64,000 bases of DNA from Opitutaceae bacterium TAV5 (GTDB taxonomy: Bacteria > Verrucomicrobiota > Verrucomicrobiia > Opitutales > Opitutaceae): the NCBI GenBank assembly GCA_000242935.3, contig CP007054.1, positions 35,832 through 99,831 on the forward strand, written 5' to 3'. How positions within the stretch are numbered: the stretch's first letter is position 1; each line of letters starts with the position of its first letter. Position numbers and translations under genes: made by a program. The notes beneath the pieces are model-generated. The model worked only from the letters and a program-made list of their open reading frames with translations, did not search any database and was not told the DNA's origin. Of the stretch, positions 23,851-32,003 are shown piece after piece.

Positions 23851-25155
23851 TCAGTTACGTTTGTCGGCCAGTGTCGGCGGATTGGCTGCGACTCCACGGA
23901 CACTTCCCAAGGCCAGCATGGTCAGTCCCGATCCTCCGCCGGATACCCCTCCCGCCGCTCCTGCCGCCGGGGTTGCACTACCGCCGGCACTGGCTGCGGG
24001 CGCAATCTTGCTGATTGCGGAAAGCGCCGCCGGAGCCGCGGCGACAGTGGCTGCGCCAACCAGCAGCTTGCCGGCGGTGCCAACAGTGGTCTGCACGCCT
24101 TTGCCCATGAAGGCGGCAGCGAACTCCGCCCCGGTCGTCAGCGTTTTCGCAATCAGCAGTGGTGCAACAAATGCCACCAGCAAGATCCAGAGAAACAGAC
24201 CCAGCAAACCCAGCGCCAGGCAGGAGGACTGAAGGAAGGACATCGAGGCATACGTCCCGAGGTTTGCCAGCCCTTCCCCATTCTCGATGGAATTATTGAT
24301 CACCGCCATCGACGACTCTCCTGTCGCAACACGCAGCCACAGATCGAAAAGCTCGATGGTGATAGCATGCCCGAGAGCCCACCCGATTGGCCACGCGCAT
24401 ATGCCGATCAGGGTCAGGATGTAGTTCCATCCTGCTGACCGCATATGTTCCGTGGAGAGGAACCCGATGAAGAGGGGGAGGAGGCAGGCTCCGACCACGA
24501 GCGCCAAATACCTGAATGCCTCCATGCACCAGATGATGAACATCGACGCGATGATTCCGAGCAGCAGGACACCGATAACGAGAACCGCCAGACCCAGACG
24601 CGCGATAGCCATGAACAGCCGGGACAGAAACTGGCCGAGCCTGTAAAACCAGTCCGATAGCGACCAGAACGACAGTTCCTCGGCTTCGTCTGCGGTTTCC
24701 CTGACGGTATCGCCCGATGTGGCGGCCTTGATCGACCCCTCCAGCGTGCTGGCATCCTTTCCGGCATCCTTGCCCTCCGGTTTCGAAAAGACTTCCATCG
24801 GGTCCGGAAACTGCCTGGCGCGCTCCCAGAGCTGAGTGATGAGCGACCCGGAGGAAACCGGCGCGTCGATTTCGGCGGGAACATTGGCAAAAACGCTGGC
24901 GAGAATTCCAAGAATCTGACCCCCGGCGAAAATGAGGATACAGAGAACGAGCGTTCTCACGATCTCCCCCGTCGCTTCCATGCCCCTTTTACCGACCTCG
25001 GCCATCCTTTGGGAATGCCCGAGGAGAAGGAAAGCTCCGCCGGCAAACTGCATCAGGTGGCGGAATCCCTCAAGCACTCCGGGATGGCGCGTCATCAGGC
25101 CATCGAAGAGGGCTTGAGGCTGCATATCGAGGAGAACTCTGTACGTCTCTGTCAT
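23851..25155 (-). CDS. TrbL/VirB6-like polytopic T4SS protein
   Basis: The 434-aa protein shows about seven hydrophobic helices (near 60-85, 165-200, 205-245, 255-280 and 320-350), with a central charged loop and a Gly/Ala/Pro-rich cytoplasmic tail. VirB6/TrbL proteins form the inner-membrane part of the DNA translocation path. The gene follows the TrbJ-like gene by 3 bases, which is the usual trbJ-(K)-L order. Sequence similarity to TrbL is by topology and context. Confidence 0.72.
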   Translation of the reverse strand: MTETYRVLLDMQPQALFDGLMTRHPGVLEGFRHLMQFAGGAFLLLGHSQRMAEVGKRGMEATGEIVRTLVLCILIFAGGQILGILASVFANVPAEIDAPVSSGSLITQLWERARQFPDPMEVFSKPEGKDAGKDASTLEGSIKAATSGDTVRETADEAEELSFWSLSDWFYRLGQFLSRLFMAIARLGLAVLVIGVLLLGIIASMFIIWCMEAFRYLALVVGACLLPLFIGFLSTEHMRSAGWNYILTLIGICAWPIGWALGHAITIELFDLWLRVATGESSMAVINNSIENGEGLANLGTYASMSFLQSSCLALGLLGLFLWILLVAFVAPLLIAKTLTTGAEFAAAFMGKGVQTTVGTAGKLLVGAATVAAAPAALSAISKIAPAASAGGSATPAAGAAGGVSGGGSGLTMLALGSVRGVAANPPTLADKRN

Positions 25156-25158
25156 GAC

Positions 25159-26031
25159 CTACCTGATACGTGAATAATCGACTCCAAACGGATCACCCTG
25201 AACTTTCTGGTTCCAAGTTTCGGTTTTTGCACTGGCTTCTTCGGCGGACTTCCTAGCAGCTTTTTCCAGATTGGCGGCATCAGCCTGCCGCTGCGCATAC
25301 CGGACCACCGCCGACTCCCTTGCCTTGCGCTCCTCGTCTGCTTTTTCCATCTGGTGCTCAATGATGAGGGCCTGCTGCTGCGCGGCTATGGCTTCGGTCT
25401 GGGCCTGCACGGCCGCTATCTGCGCCGCAGCCGCCTGCTTTTCACTTTCTGTTTGAGCATCGAGAAGAGCCTTGTGGGCAGCCGCCAGTTCCTTCGCCGC
25501 TTCGGCGCGGGCCTCGTTCTGCTTTTTGATCTCTGTCCGTACCCCCCGCGAGATGCCCTCCGCGGCGTCAAGAGCCCGGTAGAGGTCAACATTCCCGCGA
25601 TAAGTTTTCCCATAAGAGTCAATCTGTCTCTGCAAACGCTGAGACTCTGTCCACACCCGCTCCCACGCCTTTACCGCATAATCGGCGTCGTCCATCGTTT
25701 TGTAGACTTCACCCTTTACCCCGGAATAACTGGCATCGTTGCCGAGAATCCGGTCGATGGATTGAGAAATCCTTTTCAGGTCCGATATGCTTTTGATGGC
25801 AACCTTCGGATTGCCGGCAAAGTCGAGAAGTGTCTGCGCATTCCGGACCATTTCGGTGGCCCGGGAAAGCGTGGCGGCGGTACTGGCGGCGGTTTTGGCC
25901 GTATCGGCCAGAATCATCGGGTCGGCCACCTTGGTCACCACCACGGAAAATGCAAAGGCGGGATTTGCTAATAAAACAAGAATGCCAAGACAGGCAGGGC
26001 ATCGCATCGGGAGTCCGGTTTTTGTATACAT
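25159..26031 (-). CDS. TrbJ/VirB5-like exported coiled-coil protein
   Basis: The 290-aa protein has a signal peptide (to about residue 28, ANPAFA) followed by an almost wholly helical body. The body includes a long Ala/Glu/Gln-rich coiled coil (150-265). The segment TKVADPMILADTAKTAASTAATLSRATEMVRNAQ resembles the N-terminal region of TrbJ. VirB5-class proteins sit at the pilus tip or periplasm. It is placed between the lipoprotein and TrbL-like genes. Confidence 0.75.
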   Translation of the reverse strand: MYTKTGLPMRCPACLGILVLLANPAFAFSVVVTKVADPMILADTAKTAASTAATLSRATEMVRNAQTLLDFAGNPKVAIKSISDLKRISQSIDRILGNDASYSGVKGEVYKTMDDADYAVKAWERVWTESQRLQRQIDSYGKTYRGNVDLYRALDAAEGISRGVRTEIKKQNEARAEAAKELAAAHKALLDAQTESEKQAAAAQIAAVQAQTEAIAAQQQALIIEHQMEKADEERKARESAVVRYAQRQADAANLEKAARKSAEEASAKTETWNQKVQGDPFGVDYSRIR

Positions 26032-26038
26032 TTATTGA

Positions 26039-26482
26039 TTACGGTTGGCGAACAGGTTCGTAGATCGGCACGGCAACCGTTTCCGGGGCCAGTTTGCGCC
26101 CGTCGGCGGTTGTCCCCTCCTCCTCCCAGGAATAGTATCGAAGTACGCCTTCGCTTTGCCCGGTTGGCTTTTCGAGGGCCTGCTTGGACCAGTAGAGACG
26201 TTTAACCGCGTCACTCGATCCAAGGATATAGCCCTCATCCAAGCCTCGCCGGTAAACCTCCCCGTCCTCGCCGAGGACAAGCATGGAACCAAGCGCGCCG
26301 GCACCGGCGCCGATCAATGTACCGGCCGCGCGGTGCTTCTCGCCTCCGATCGCATAACCGGCACCGGCACCCGCCAATGTCGACCCTGTGACAATGGCAC
26401 TTCTTTTGTGGGTGCTTGAACATCCCGCCCCGGCAAGAATGACAAAGACGAGGACAGTCACTGTTTTGAATATGCAGTTCAT
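26039..26482 (-). CDS. Glycine-zipper lipoprotein of the T4SS operon
   Basis: The 147-aa protein has a lipobox (LAGAGC, Cys at about 21) and then a glycine-zipper segment (TLAGAGAGYAIGGEKHRAAGTLIGAGAGALG) like those of TrbH-type and other envelope lipoproteins. A hydrophilic tail follows. It could take the VirB7/TrbH position in anchoring the apparatus to the outer membrane. The start overlaps the preceding stop by 4 bases. Confidence 0.72.
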   Translation of the reverse strand: MNCIFKTVTVLVFVILAGAGCSSTHKRSAIVTGSTLAGAGAGYAIGGEKHRAAGTLIGAGAGALGSMLVLGEDGEVYRRGLDEGYILGSSDAVKRLYWSKQALEKPTGQSEGVLRYYSWEEEGTTADGRKLAPETVAVPIYEPVRQP

Positions 26483-27405
26483 AGGTGAGCAGGCCGGGTT
26501 GCCGGCCGTATTTCAGGCAGAGGTGTAACGTTCGCACATCCGGTTGCGACCGACGCCTCGAATTTTCTGATAGCAGCTAGGAGATCGCTATCACGACTCC
26601 TGTCAGCGCAGCTACTCTGAATGAACGAGCGAACGGTTTGCCGAAGGCTCTGCGAGTCGACGAATACATCCAGACCGAACTGTTGGACCAGATCGTCAGC
26701 CTGTCGGGCAGCGACATCGGTATCCGGATTGTTTATACAAATTTCGATCAGTCGGCTGTAAAGTTGATTTCCACGGGACTGAATGCCTTCAGCGACGGCT
26801 GCCTGGCGTAATTCTTCGGTGAGAAGACGAAGGCCGTCTTGCCGCTCATGTTCATAACCGGCCCTGCGCTCCCAATCCGCTTCACCCACGAGGGCATTGT
26901 TGTGATTGTCACGGATACAAACAGACTCACCTGGATACATCGGCAACCAGGCTTCAAGCTCCCGAACCGCCTCCGATGCACTCCGACAAAGGATGCTGTC
27001 GTTTTTTTCGACCAATGTCTGGGGAAGGACAGAATATCGGGGTGTTTCGGCGAGATACTGCGTTCTCCACCTGTCCGAGTCTGCGACCAGCTCTACGGGA
27101 TCGGCCGATGCGAACAACAATTTCGGATCACCGAGGGCATTCCGATGCAGATCAAAACCGGACCATGATTGGTAAACACAATTTCCTTCAAGGTCATACC
27201 CGATTCCGTAAGAAATAAATCGATCATCAACGACCCACTTGCATTTGTCCAAATACCGGCGGCCGTCCAACGCCACAACGGAACAAAGAACCGGATCAAG
27301 ACCTGAATCTATAAAAGACACCGGTTCGATCCGGGACATGGAATCAAATTCTGCCCTCAATCTTGCGACAGTTTCTTGTGACGAAAGATTATTGTTTTCA
27401 GGCAT
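26479..27405 (-). CDS. Hypothetical T4SS-operon protein
   Basis: I start this gene at 27405 (MPENNNLSS...), since the frame upstream of it overlaps the previous gene in another frame. The 308-aa product is soluble, with a strand-rich first half (PVSFIDSGLDPVLCSVVALDGRRYLDKCKW...) and a helical second half. No secretion signal is seen. The function is unknown; it ends 4 bases inside the lipoprotein gene, so the two are coupled. Confidence 0.6.
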   Translation of the reverse strand: MPENNNLSSQETVARLRAEFDSMSRIEPVSFIDSGLDPVLCSVVALDGRRYLDKCKWVVDDRFISYGIGYDLEGNCVYQSWSGFDLHRNALGDPKLLFASADPVELVADSDRWRTQYLAETPRYSVLPQTLVEKNDSILCRSASEAVRELEAWLPMYPGESVCIRDNHNNALVGEADWERRAGYEHERQDGLRLLTEELRQAAVAEGIQSRGNQLYSRLIEICINNPDTDVAARQADDLVQQFGLDVFVDSQSLRQTVRSFIQSSCADRSRDSDLLAAIRKFEASVATGCANVTPLPEIRPATRPAHL

Positions 27406-27436
27406 GTTTTCGAGTCTTGCTTCTGCGGATACGAGA

Positions 27437-28069
27437 TTACCGGTGATAAGCCGCCCCGTGGGCGTTTGCGGATGCCGTCGGCAGCGGCTTGCGGTTGCCG
27501 TCCTCTTCTCCCGGGACGGCAACCCGCCCCGGTAATTCATGACATCCCGCCAGCGCCTTCTCCACTTCTCCGAAACTGTCCACAACTAGCGAAAATGCCT
27601 TGTAGTATTTCTCGGCAATTTCGTTATTTTCTTCGGAACCGAAGAGATAATCGTCAGTAACCAGATCTCGCGAGGATTTCGCAAGAGCCTGCATGCTCTC
27701 ATTGAGCTGTTCCAGCATGAGCGCGTTGCGACGCAACAGCATAAACCTGCCCTCGTCGCCGGAAGTCGTCAGGGTGTGAGTCACGGTCGCTTGGCCATAA
27801 CCCCTTGCGCCGGCAACGTAGCGGACAACCAGCGATTCGGTTTCAGGCAAAGCTGTCAAGGCCTGGCAGGCACGTTCGGCATCAGGTTGAAAGCTTCTGG
27901 CAAATTTCAGCGCCGTTAGGCATTCATCCAACGTAAAAATCCCCTCCCGGCCATCCGGGCCAAGAGGGAACTGCCTGTTCCAGGCATCTTCCTCCCTGCC
28001 GTATTTCCTGCCCACGTCGCGGATGGTGTTTATGTGAGTCTGCACGATGGATATTATCGTATTATTCAT
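27437..28069 (-). CDS. Hypothetical T4SS-operon protein
   Basis: The 210-aa protein is mostly helical (NTIISIVQTHINTIRDVGRKYGREED...; LMLEQLNESMQALAKSSRDL) with a disordered Pro/Ala tail. It has no signal peptide and no recognised family. ATG overlaps the upstream gene by 4 bases. Context suggests a cytoplasmic or membrane-associated accessory factor of DNA transfer. Confidence 0.6.
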   Translation of the reverse strand: MNNTIISIVQTHINTIRDVGRKYGREEDAWNRQFPLGPDGREGIFTLDECLTALKFARSFQPDAERACQALTALPETESLVVRYVAGARGYGQATVTHTLTTSGDEGRFMLLRRNALMLEQLNESMQALAKSSRDLVTDDYLFGSEENNEIAEKYYKAFSLVVDSFGEVEKALAGCHELPGRVAVPGEEDGNRKPLPTASANAHGAAYHR

Positions 28070-28368
28070 GACATTATGGATTCCAGTGGGGTGCGCTGCT
28101 GCGGGTTTAGTACATAGTAATCAAGGGGCGAATACCGGACGATGCGCCGGCTATCCTTTGCAGGATCAACCTCAACTATGCACAAGGTTCCTCCGGTCTT
28201 GCCTTTCACCTTGTCAAAAAGGCGCTGCGCCATTCTGCGCGCCGCTTGGATCGACTTCCGTCGATGGTATACCTTCTGACCGATGCAAACAGTATAATGC
28301 AACGATTCCTTCAATGATGCCCGGGACATGTCCTTTGCGGGAGAGAGAAAAACCTGTGACAAACTCAT
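28066..28368 (-). CDS. Small basic protein after VirB4
   Basis: A 100-aa protein rich in Lys and Arg (KVYHRRKSIQAARRMAQRLFDKVKGK), with overlapping 4-base junctions on both sides. The family is not recognised. The tight coupling to the VirB4-like ATPase makes it a convincing gene despite its small size. Confidence 0.6.
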   Translation of the reverse strand: MSLSQVFLSPAKDMSRASLKESLHYTVCIGQKVYHRRKSIQAARRMAQRLFDKVKGKTGGTLCIVEVDPAKDSRRIVRYSPLDYYVLNPQQRTPLESIMS

Positions 28369-31121
28369 GCGGCCTTCTCCTTTTGCCCAGTCGACTCGAC
28401 AGCGGCATAAACTCCATCAACCGGGTCCTTGTATCCAGCGAGCTGGTTTTTTTTCTGGTCGAAGATCTCGCCGTTCGACGAGACCACGTACAGCGACGGG
28501 GCGTCGACCTCGAAGCGAACGGTTCCGCATGTCGCGTTCCCGTTCCCCTCGTTGGAAAAGAGCGTGCAATAGCTCGCACGTACTCCCCGCTTCTGGTGCT
28601 CCAGCAGGGGGTGCGAAAGAACAGCCCGCTGGGCCGCTTCCGGCAGGCCGATTGCCTTCGCAAGTTTCCGGACCTCGTTCAGCTCGTTCTGGCGGAATAT
28701 AAGATGCTGCTTGCATTGTCCCATCAGGACAGCCGCTAGGGCAGGGTTTATCTCCTCGATCTGGCTGATGGTCTGGAATGCCCCTACAAAACAGGCCCGG
28801 TATTTGCGAAGCTGGGCCAGCATCTCCATCATGTGCTCGACCGCGCCGGGGATCAGCGCGAGCCGGCGCAGTTCATCCAGCATCATCACCTTGTAGGCAG
28901 CTCGCGGCATCGTCATGATGTGCTTGCGGGCCATTTCCGGGAACAGGAACCCGGCGACCTCTTTCAGCATTCCGTCCGACAGGTAAGACGTATCCAAGTG
29001 CAGTCCCTTGCCGAACAGTGGTACGTTGGTAACTCCGTCGATCAGGCCGCCTATCTGGCCCCCGAAGCGAAGCCCCTGCCCGAGTGACGTGGAAAGCATG
29101 GTCAGAATCTCAGCCACGTTGCCCCTCTTGTGGACAGAGAGCCGTCCGGATTTCATCATGTCGCAGAGACCGGCCCATTGCGGGTATTCATCCGGCGCAA
29201 GCTGCGAAAATACCATTGAAAATACGTGGTCCCTGGACTTGGGCGATGTCTGGTACTCGATCAGTTCCGCCTCGGAAAACGAGGCCAGCAACGCCTTTGC
29301 CTCGTCCTGTCCGGATTCCTGCAAGGCACGGAATTTCAAATAACCGTCGATCGCGTCGTCCTGGGGAGCGCGTGACCTTTCGCAAGCCATCGCCAGCCTC
29401 GTAATGTTCATCCATCGATCCTCGTCCCTGTCCTTGAAGTCCTCGGCCGTCTCCCGAAACAGCAACGCGGTATATTGTCCGATCAGGTTTTCGCGGTCCT
29501 TGTTCTTGTCCTCATCGGAGGACAGGCCGACCAGTTTCATGGCAGTCTTCGACACGGTGGCAATGTTGCCGCTAGTAAGCGGCAGCCCGAATGTGTCGAA
29601 GGGGTTGAGCGTATAGTCAGCCGACTCGCGCATCGCGAGGCTCGGAATCCCGCGGATGAGAGCATAGGTGGCGAAAGCCATCCCTTCTTCCTGGATGTAG
29701 GTATAATCCAGCATGTGCTCGACCTGCGAAAGGCAGTCGATCATCGCCGCAGTTTTTCCCGCACCGTTCACTCCGGTAACAGTCGTGGATTGGGGAACAT
29801 GGCCGGTACCGGCAAAGAGTCGCAGCCCGACGACGCCTCCACCCGGCGAGTCATAGAGCGCTTGGGCTTCTTCCAAGTGCCCGGTGAAAGTTGCGGAAAC
29901 GGGGGTGAAATCGGCAAGATTCAGGTTCTCGCAATATTTGTCCCAGCCCCGGTAATCGCCGGCAAGGTGGCCGGGCAGGGTTTCCAGAAAGAGATGCCGG
30001 GCACGAACCGGGTCATTGACTTCGTGATACCCGAGACCGCTCAGCCTCCCCAAGGCTCCCTTCGTAGCCAGCGCCTGGGCTGACAATTTTTCGAGTGAAT
30101 CCGCCCACACTCTCACGACAGTCAGAACCTTGAAAGGGATGACCGCGGATGAAACGAGGGAGTTGATCCGGGCAAGTAGAAGCCTGCCCTGTTCATCAAG
30201 GCCTGCCGACTTCGCCATCGTAAGAGACTTCTGGATCTCATCCAGCTCCTTCCTCAGCCGTTCGATTTCTACATCAACCGGCAACGGGAAGATATTCTGT
30301 GTTATTGAACAGTTGCGGTCATTCGCATCGAGGAGGTCCAGCATCATTCCAGGCCGCGTCTGTGAAGGAAGTCGGGTGACGACGAACATGGCATGGTAGT
30401 GCCCATCGAACAGCAATCCGGTGCCCCGTGATTCACCGTAACCGTAGGGAAAGGGCATGACATCAGATCGAAGGCAGTTTTCCCGAACAGAGCGGGTCCG
30501 GTCCAGTTCACCGAACACGTCCCCGGAGGCGATGGCATGAACTTGGGAGGGATTCAGGAATCTGCGAAGATGCCCCGCATGCCCGGCGTCATCCATCATC
30601 GTCCAGCGAGCGATGGGGAACGACATCTCCATTTGTCGCATTCTGGTTTCAAGACCGCGCAAGGCGCTGCGCAGATAGCTTTCGCGCGCGGCGCGCGAGT
30701 GCATCGAAACCCCGCGAAGATCCGCGCATCGGTGGGCAAGATAAAGATACACCCTTTCGCGCCGAAGTCCCCCTCGTTTTATCATCTCCCGATAGAAATC
30801 CACGCGGTTGTTCCTACGGTCCCTGCACCATCGTGTCATTTTCGCGCTTGTCTCCGTCTCCTTCTCAAAGGCGTCGAAGTCTGCATGATAGTCATCCTCG
30901 ACCGACCACTGGATCTGCATGGCGCTCTGCGCCGTCAGCCCCGACAGCAGGCCCAGAATCTGGTAACGAAGCGCAAGCAGGGTCCGTGTGTCAGCGGTTC
31001 GCATATCCGGAACCTCGATACGGGCCCCCTTGCTGAAAACGGTATTCGCGTTCAGGTCATCGCCCCACCAGAGGGCGTCGCTGTCAATCCAGCCGGAGGG
31101 AAAACCGCTAAGGAGTGGCAT
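28365..31121 (-). CDS. VirB4/TrbE-like T4SS ATPase
   Basis: I place the start at 31121 (MPLLSGFPSGWID...), 14 bases inside the VirB3-like gene, instead of the longer upstream frame. The 918-aa protein has the VirB4 N-terminal domain and a RecA-like ATPase domain. Walker A VNGAGKT sits near 450-455 and Walker B VMMLDELRR near 745-750, followed by a conserved FVGAFQTISQIEE stretch. VirB4 powers T4SS assembly and transport. The catalytic motifs are intact and the length is typical to slightly long. Confidence 0.85.
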   Translation of the reverse strand: MPLLSGFPSGWIDSDALWWGDDLNANTVFSKGARIEVPDMRTADTRTLLALRYQILGLLSGLTAQSAMQIQWSVEDDYHADFDAFEKETETSAKMTRWCRDRRNNRVDFYREMIKRGGLRRERVYLYLAHRCADLRGVSMHSRAARESYLRSALRGLETRMRQMEMSFPIARWTMMDDAGHAGHLRRFLNPSQVHAIASGDVFGELDRTRSVRENCLRSDVMPFPYGYGESRGTGLLFDGHYHAMFVVTRLPSQTRPGMMLDLLDANDRNCSITQNIFPLPVDVEIERLRKELDEIQKSLTMAKSAGLDEQGRLLLARINSLVSSAVIPFKVLTVVRVWADSLEKLSAQALATKGALGRLSGLGYHEVNDPVRARHLFLETLPGHLAGDYRGWDKYCENLNLADFTPVSATFTGHLEEAQALYDSPGGGVVGLRLFAGTGHVPQSTTVTGVNGAGKTAAMIDCLSQVEHMLDYTYIQEEGMAFATYALIRGIPSLAMRESADYTLNPFDTFGLPLTSGNIATVSKTAMKLVGLSSDEDKNKDRENLIGQYTALLFRETAEDFKDRDEDRWMNITRLAMACERSRAPQDDAIDGYLKFRALQESGQDEAKALLASFSEAELIEYQTSPKSRDHVFSMVFSQLAPDEYPQWAGLCDMMKSGRLSVHKRGNVAEILTMLSTSLGQGLRFGGQIGGLIDGVTNVPLFGKGLHLDTSYLSDGMLKEVAGFLFPEMARKHIMTMPRAAYKVMMLDELRRLALIPGAVEHMMEMLAQLRKYRACFVGAFQTISQIEEINPALAAVLMGQCKQHLIFRQNELNEVRKLAKAIGLPEAAQRAVLSHPLLEHQKRGVRASYCTLFSNEGNGNATCGTVRFEVDAPSLYVVSSNGEIFDQKKNQLAGYKDPVDGVYAAVESTGQKEKAA

Positions 31122-31620
31122 GGTTATCGGTCTGGTTGTTTTTTCGTTTTGTTCCCGAAGTACCCGCGAGGGCCTCAAGGCGTTCCTGCAACCGCAGCAT
31201 CGGATGGATACTGCCGGCATATGGCTCCGGGTCCGCCGCAAGGGTCAGTCGCGGGCGAAGGCTCGGCACGAATGGCAACCAACGCACCGGAGGCCGGTCG
31301 AAATCCGGCGCAAGGGCAAGCACACGCGCAAAGAAATCCCGCTGCGTATCAGGCAGCGCATTCTCAACGAACATTTTTATGTAGATGTGAGCCGCGACGA
31401 GGGGAGCAAGCACGAGGATCAGCGCCGCCGACCAGTGCAGAAAATCCAGCAGACGCATCGAAAACGCTATCCCCATAAGTGCAGTCCCGAAAAGCCCGAA
31501 CCAGAGAGGCTTCAGATCGTAGAAGGGAACGTTGTAGCCAAAGTTGTTCATCGCCGGCTTCCGGCCCTCGTTTGTAGGAGTCACCGGCAAAGTCGGCTCG
31601 CTGTTCTCTTCGGCAGACAC
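31108..31620 (-). CDS. VirB3/TrbD-like membrane protein
   Basis: The 170-aa protein has a VirB3-like core (NVPFYDLKPLWFGLFGTALMGIAF...HWSAALILVLAPLVAAHIYIKM) with two membrane helices, directly before VirB4 as in trb operons. A 70-residue extension follows the helices and is longer than in RP4 TrbD. The N-terminal 25 residues are Pro/Thr/Glu-rich. Confidence 0.7.
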   Translation of the reverse strand: MSAEENSEPTLPVTPTNEGRKPAMNNFGYNVPFYDLKPLWFGLFGTALMGIAFSMRLLDFLHWSAALILVLAPLVAAHIYIKMFVENALPDTQRDFFARVLALAPDFDRPPVRWLPFVPSLRPRLTLAADPEPYAGSIHPMLRLQERLEALAGTSGTKRKNNQTDNHATP

Positions 31621-31631
31621 CGGCTTCCCTC

Positions 31632-31922
31632 CTAGAAGTTGTTAAGGCTTGAGGTTATTTCCGTGAAGGAGATGAACCCGAGTCTCTCGAAAAGGATCGT
31701 CATACAAACACTGCTACCGAGGACAACCCAGGCCATCTTCAGCTTTTCGTTTCGCTGTTCCGCATCACGATCATTCGCGGCGTCGCGATTGAGGCTGAGG
31801 CAGCGCCACAGGCCCAGAATGAGGGCAAGGCCGATCACCCATCCAACGACAGTCTTTGTGCTTACAGAATAGCCACCCACATCAAAGGCGGCAAACATGA
31901 GGGGAATGAATGTATTAGGCAT
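31632..31922 (-). CDS. VirB2/TrbC-like small membrane protein, possible conjugative pilin
   Basis: A 96-aa protein with two hydrophobic helices (about 18-40 and 63-85) and a polar loop between. It is first in the T4SS operon, ahead of VirB3 and VirB4, where the pilin gene normally sits. It lacks a clear cleavable signal peptide, so the assignment is positional. The shared promoter-like block lies 35 bases upstream of its start. Confidence 0.55.
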   Translation of the reverse strand: MPNTFIPLMFAAFDVGGYSVSTKTVVGWVIGLALILGLWRCLSLNRDAANDRDAEQRNEKLKMAWVVLGSSVCMTILFERLGFISFTEITSSLNNF

Positions 31923-31957
31923 GGTAGGTTATGGTTCCGGGAATGTACTGTTACAAT

Positions 31958-31988
31958 GTTATGACTTGTCCATTTTCTGAATTTACGG
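31958..31988 (-). promoter_or_regulatory. Shared promoter-like block, T4SS operon
   Basis: Minus-strand CCGTAA (31988-31983), a 19-base spacer ending AATGGACAAGT, then CATAAC (31963-31958). It lies between the end of the helicase gene and the first T4SS gene, which suggests that the T4SS operon has its own promoter. Confidence 0.55.
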
Positions 31989-32003
31989 CAAGTGCAAAGC
32001 TCC

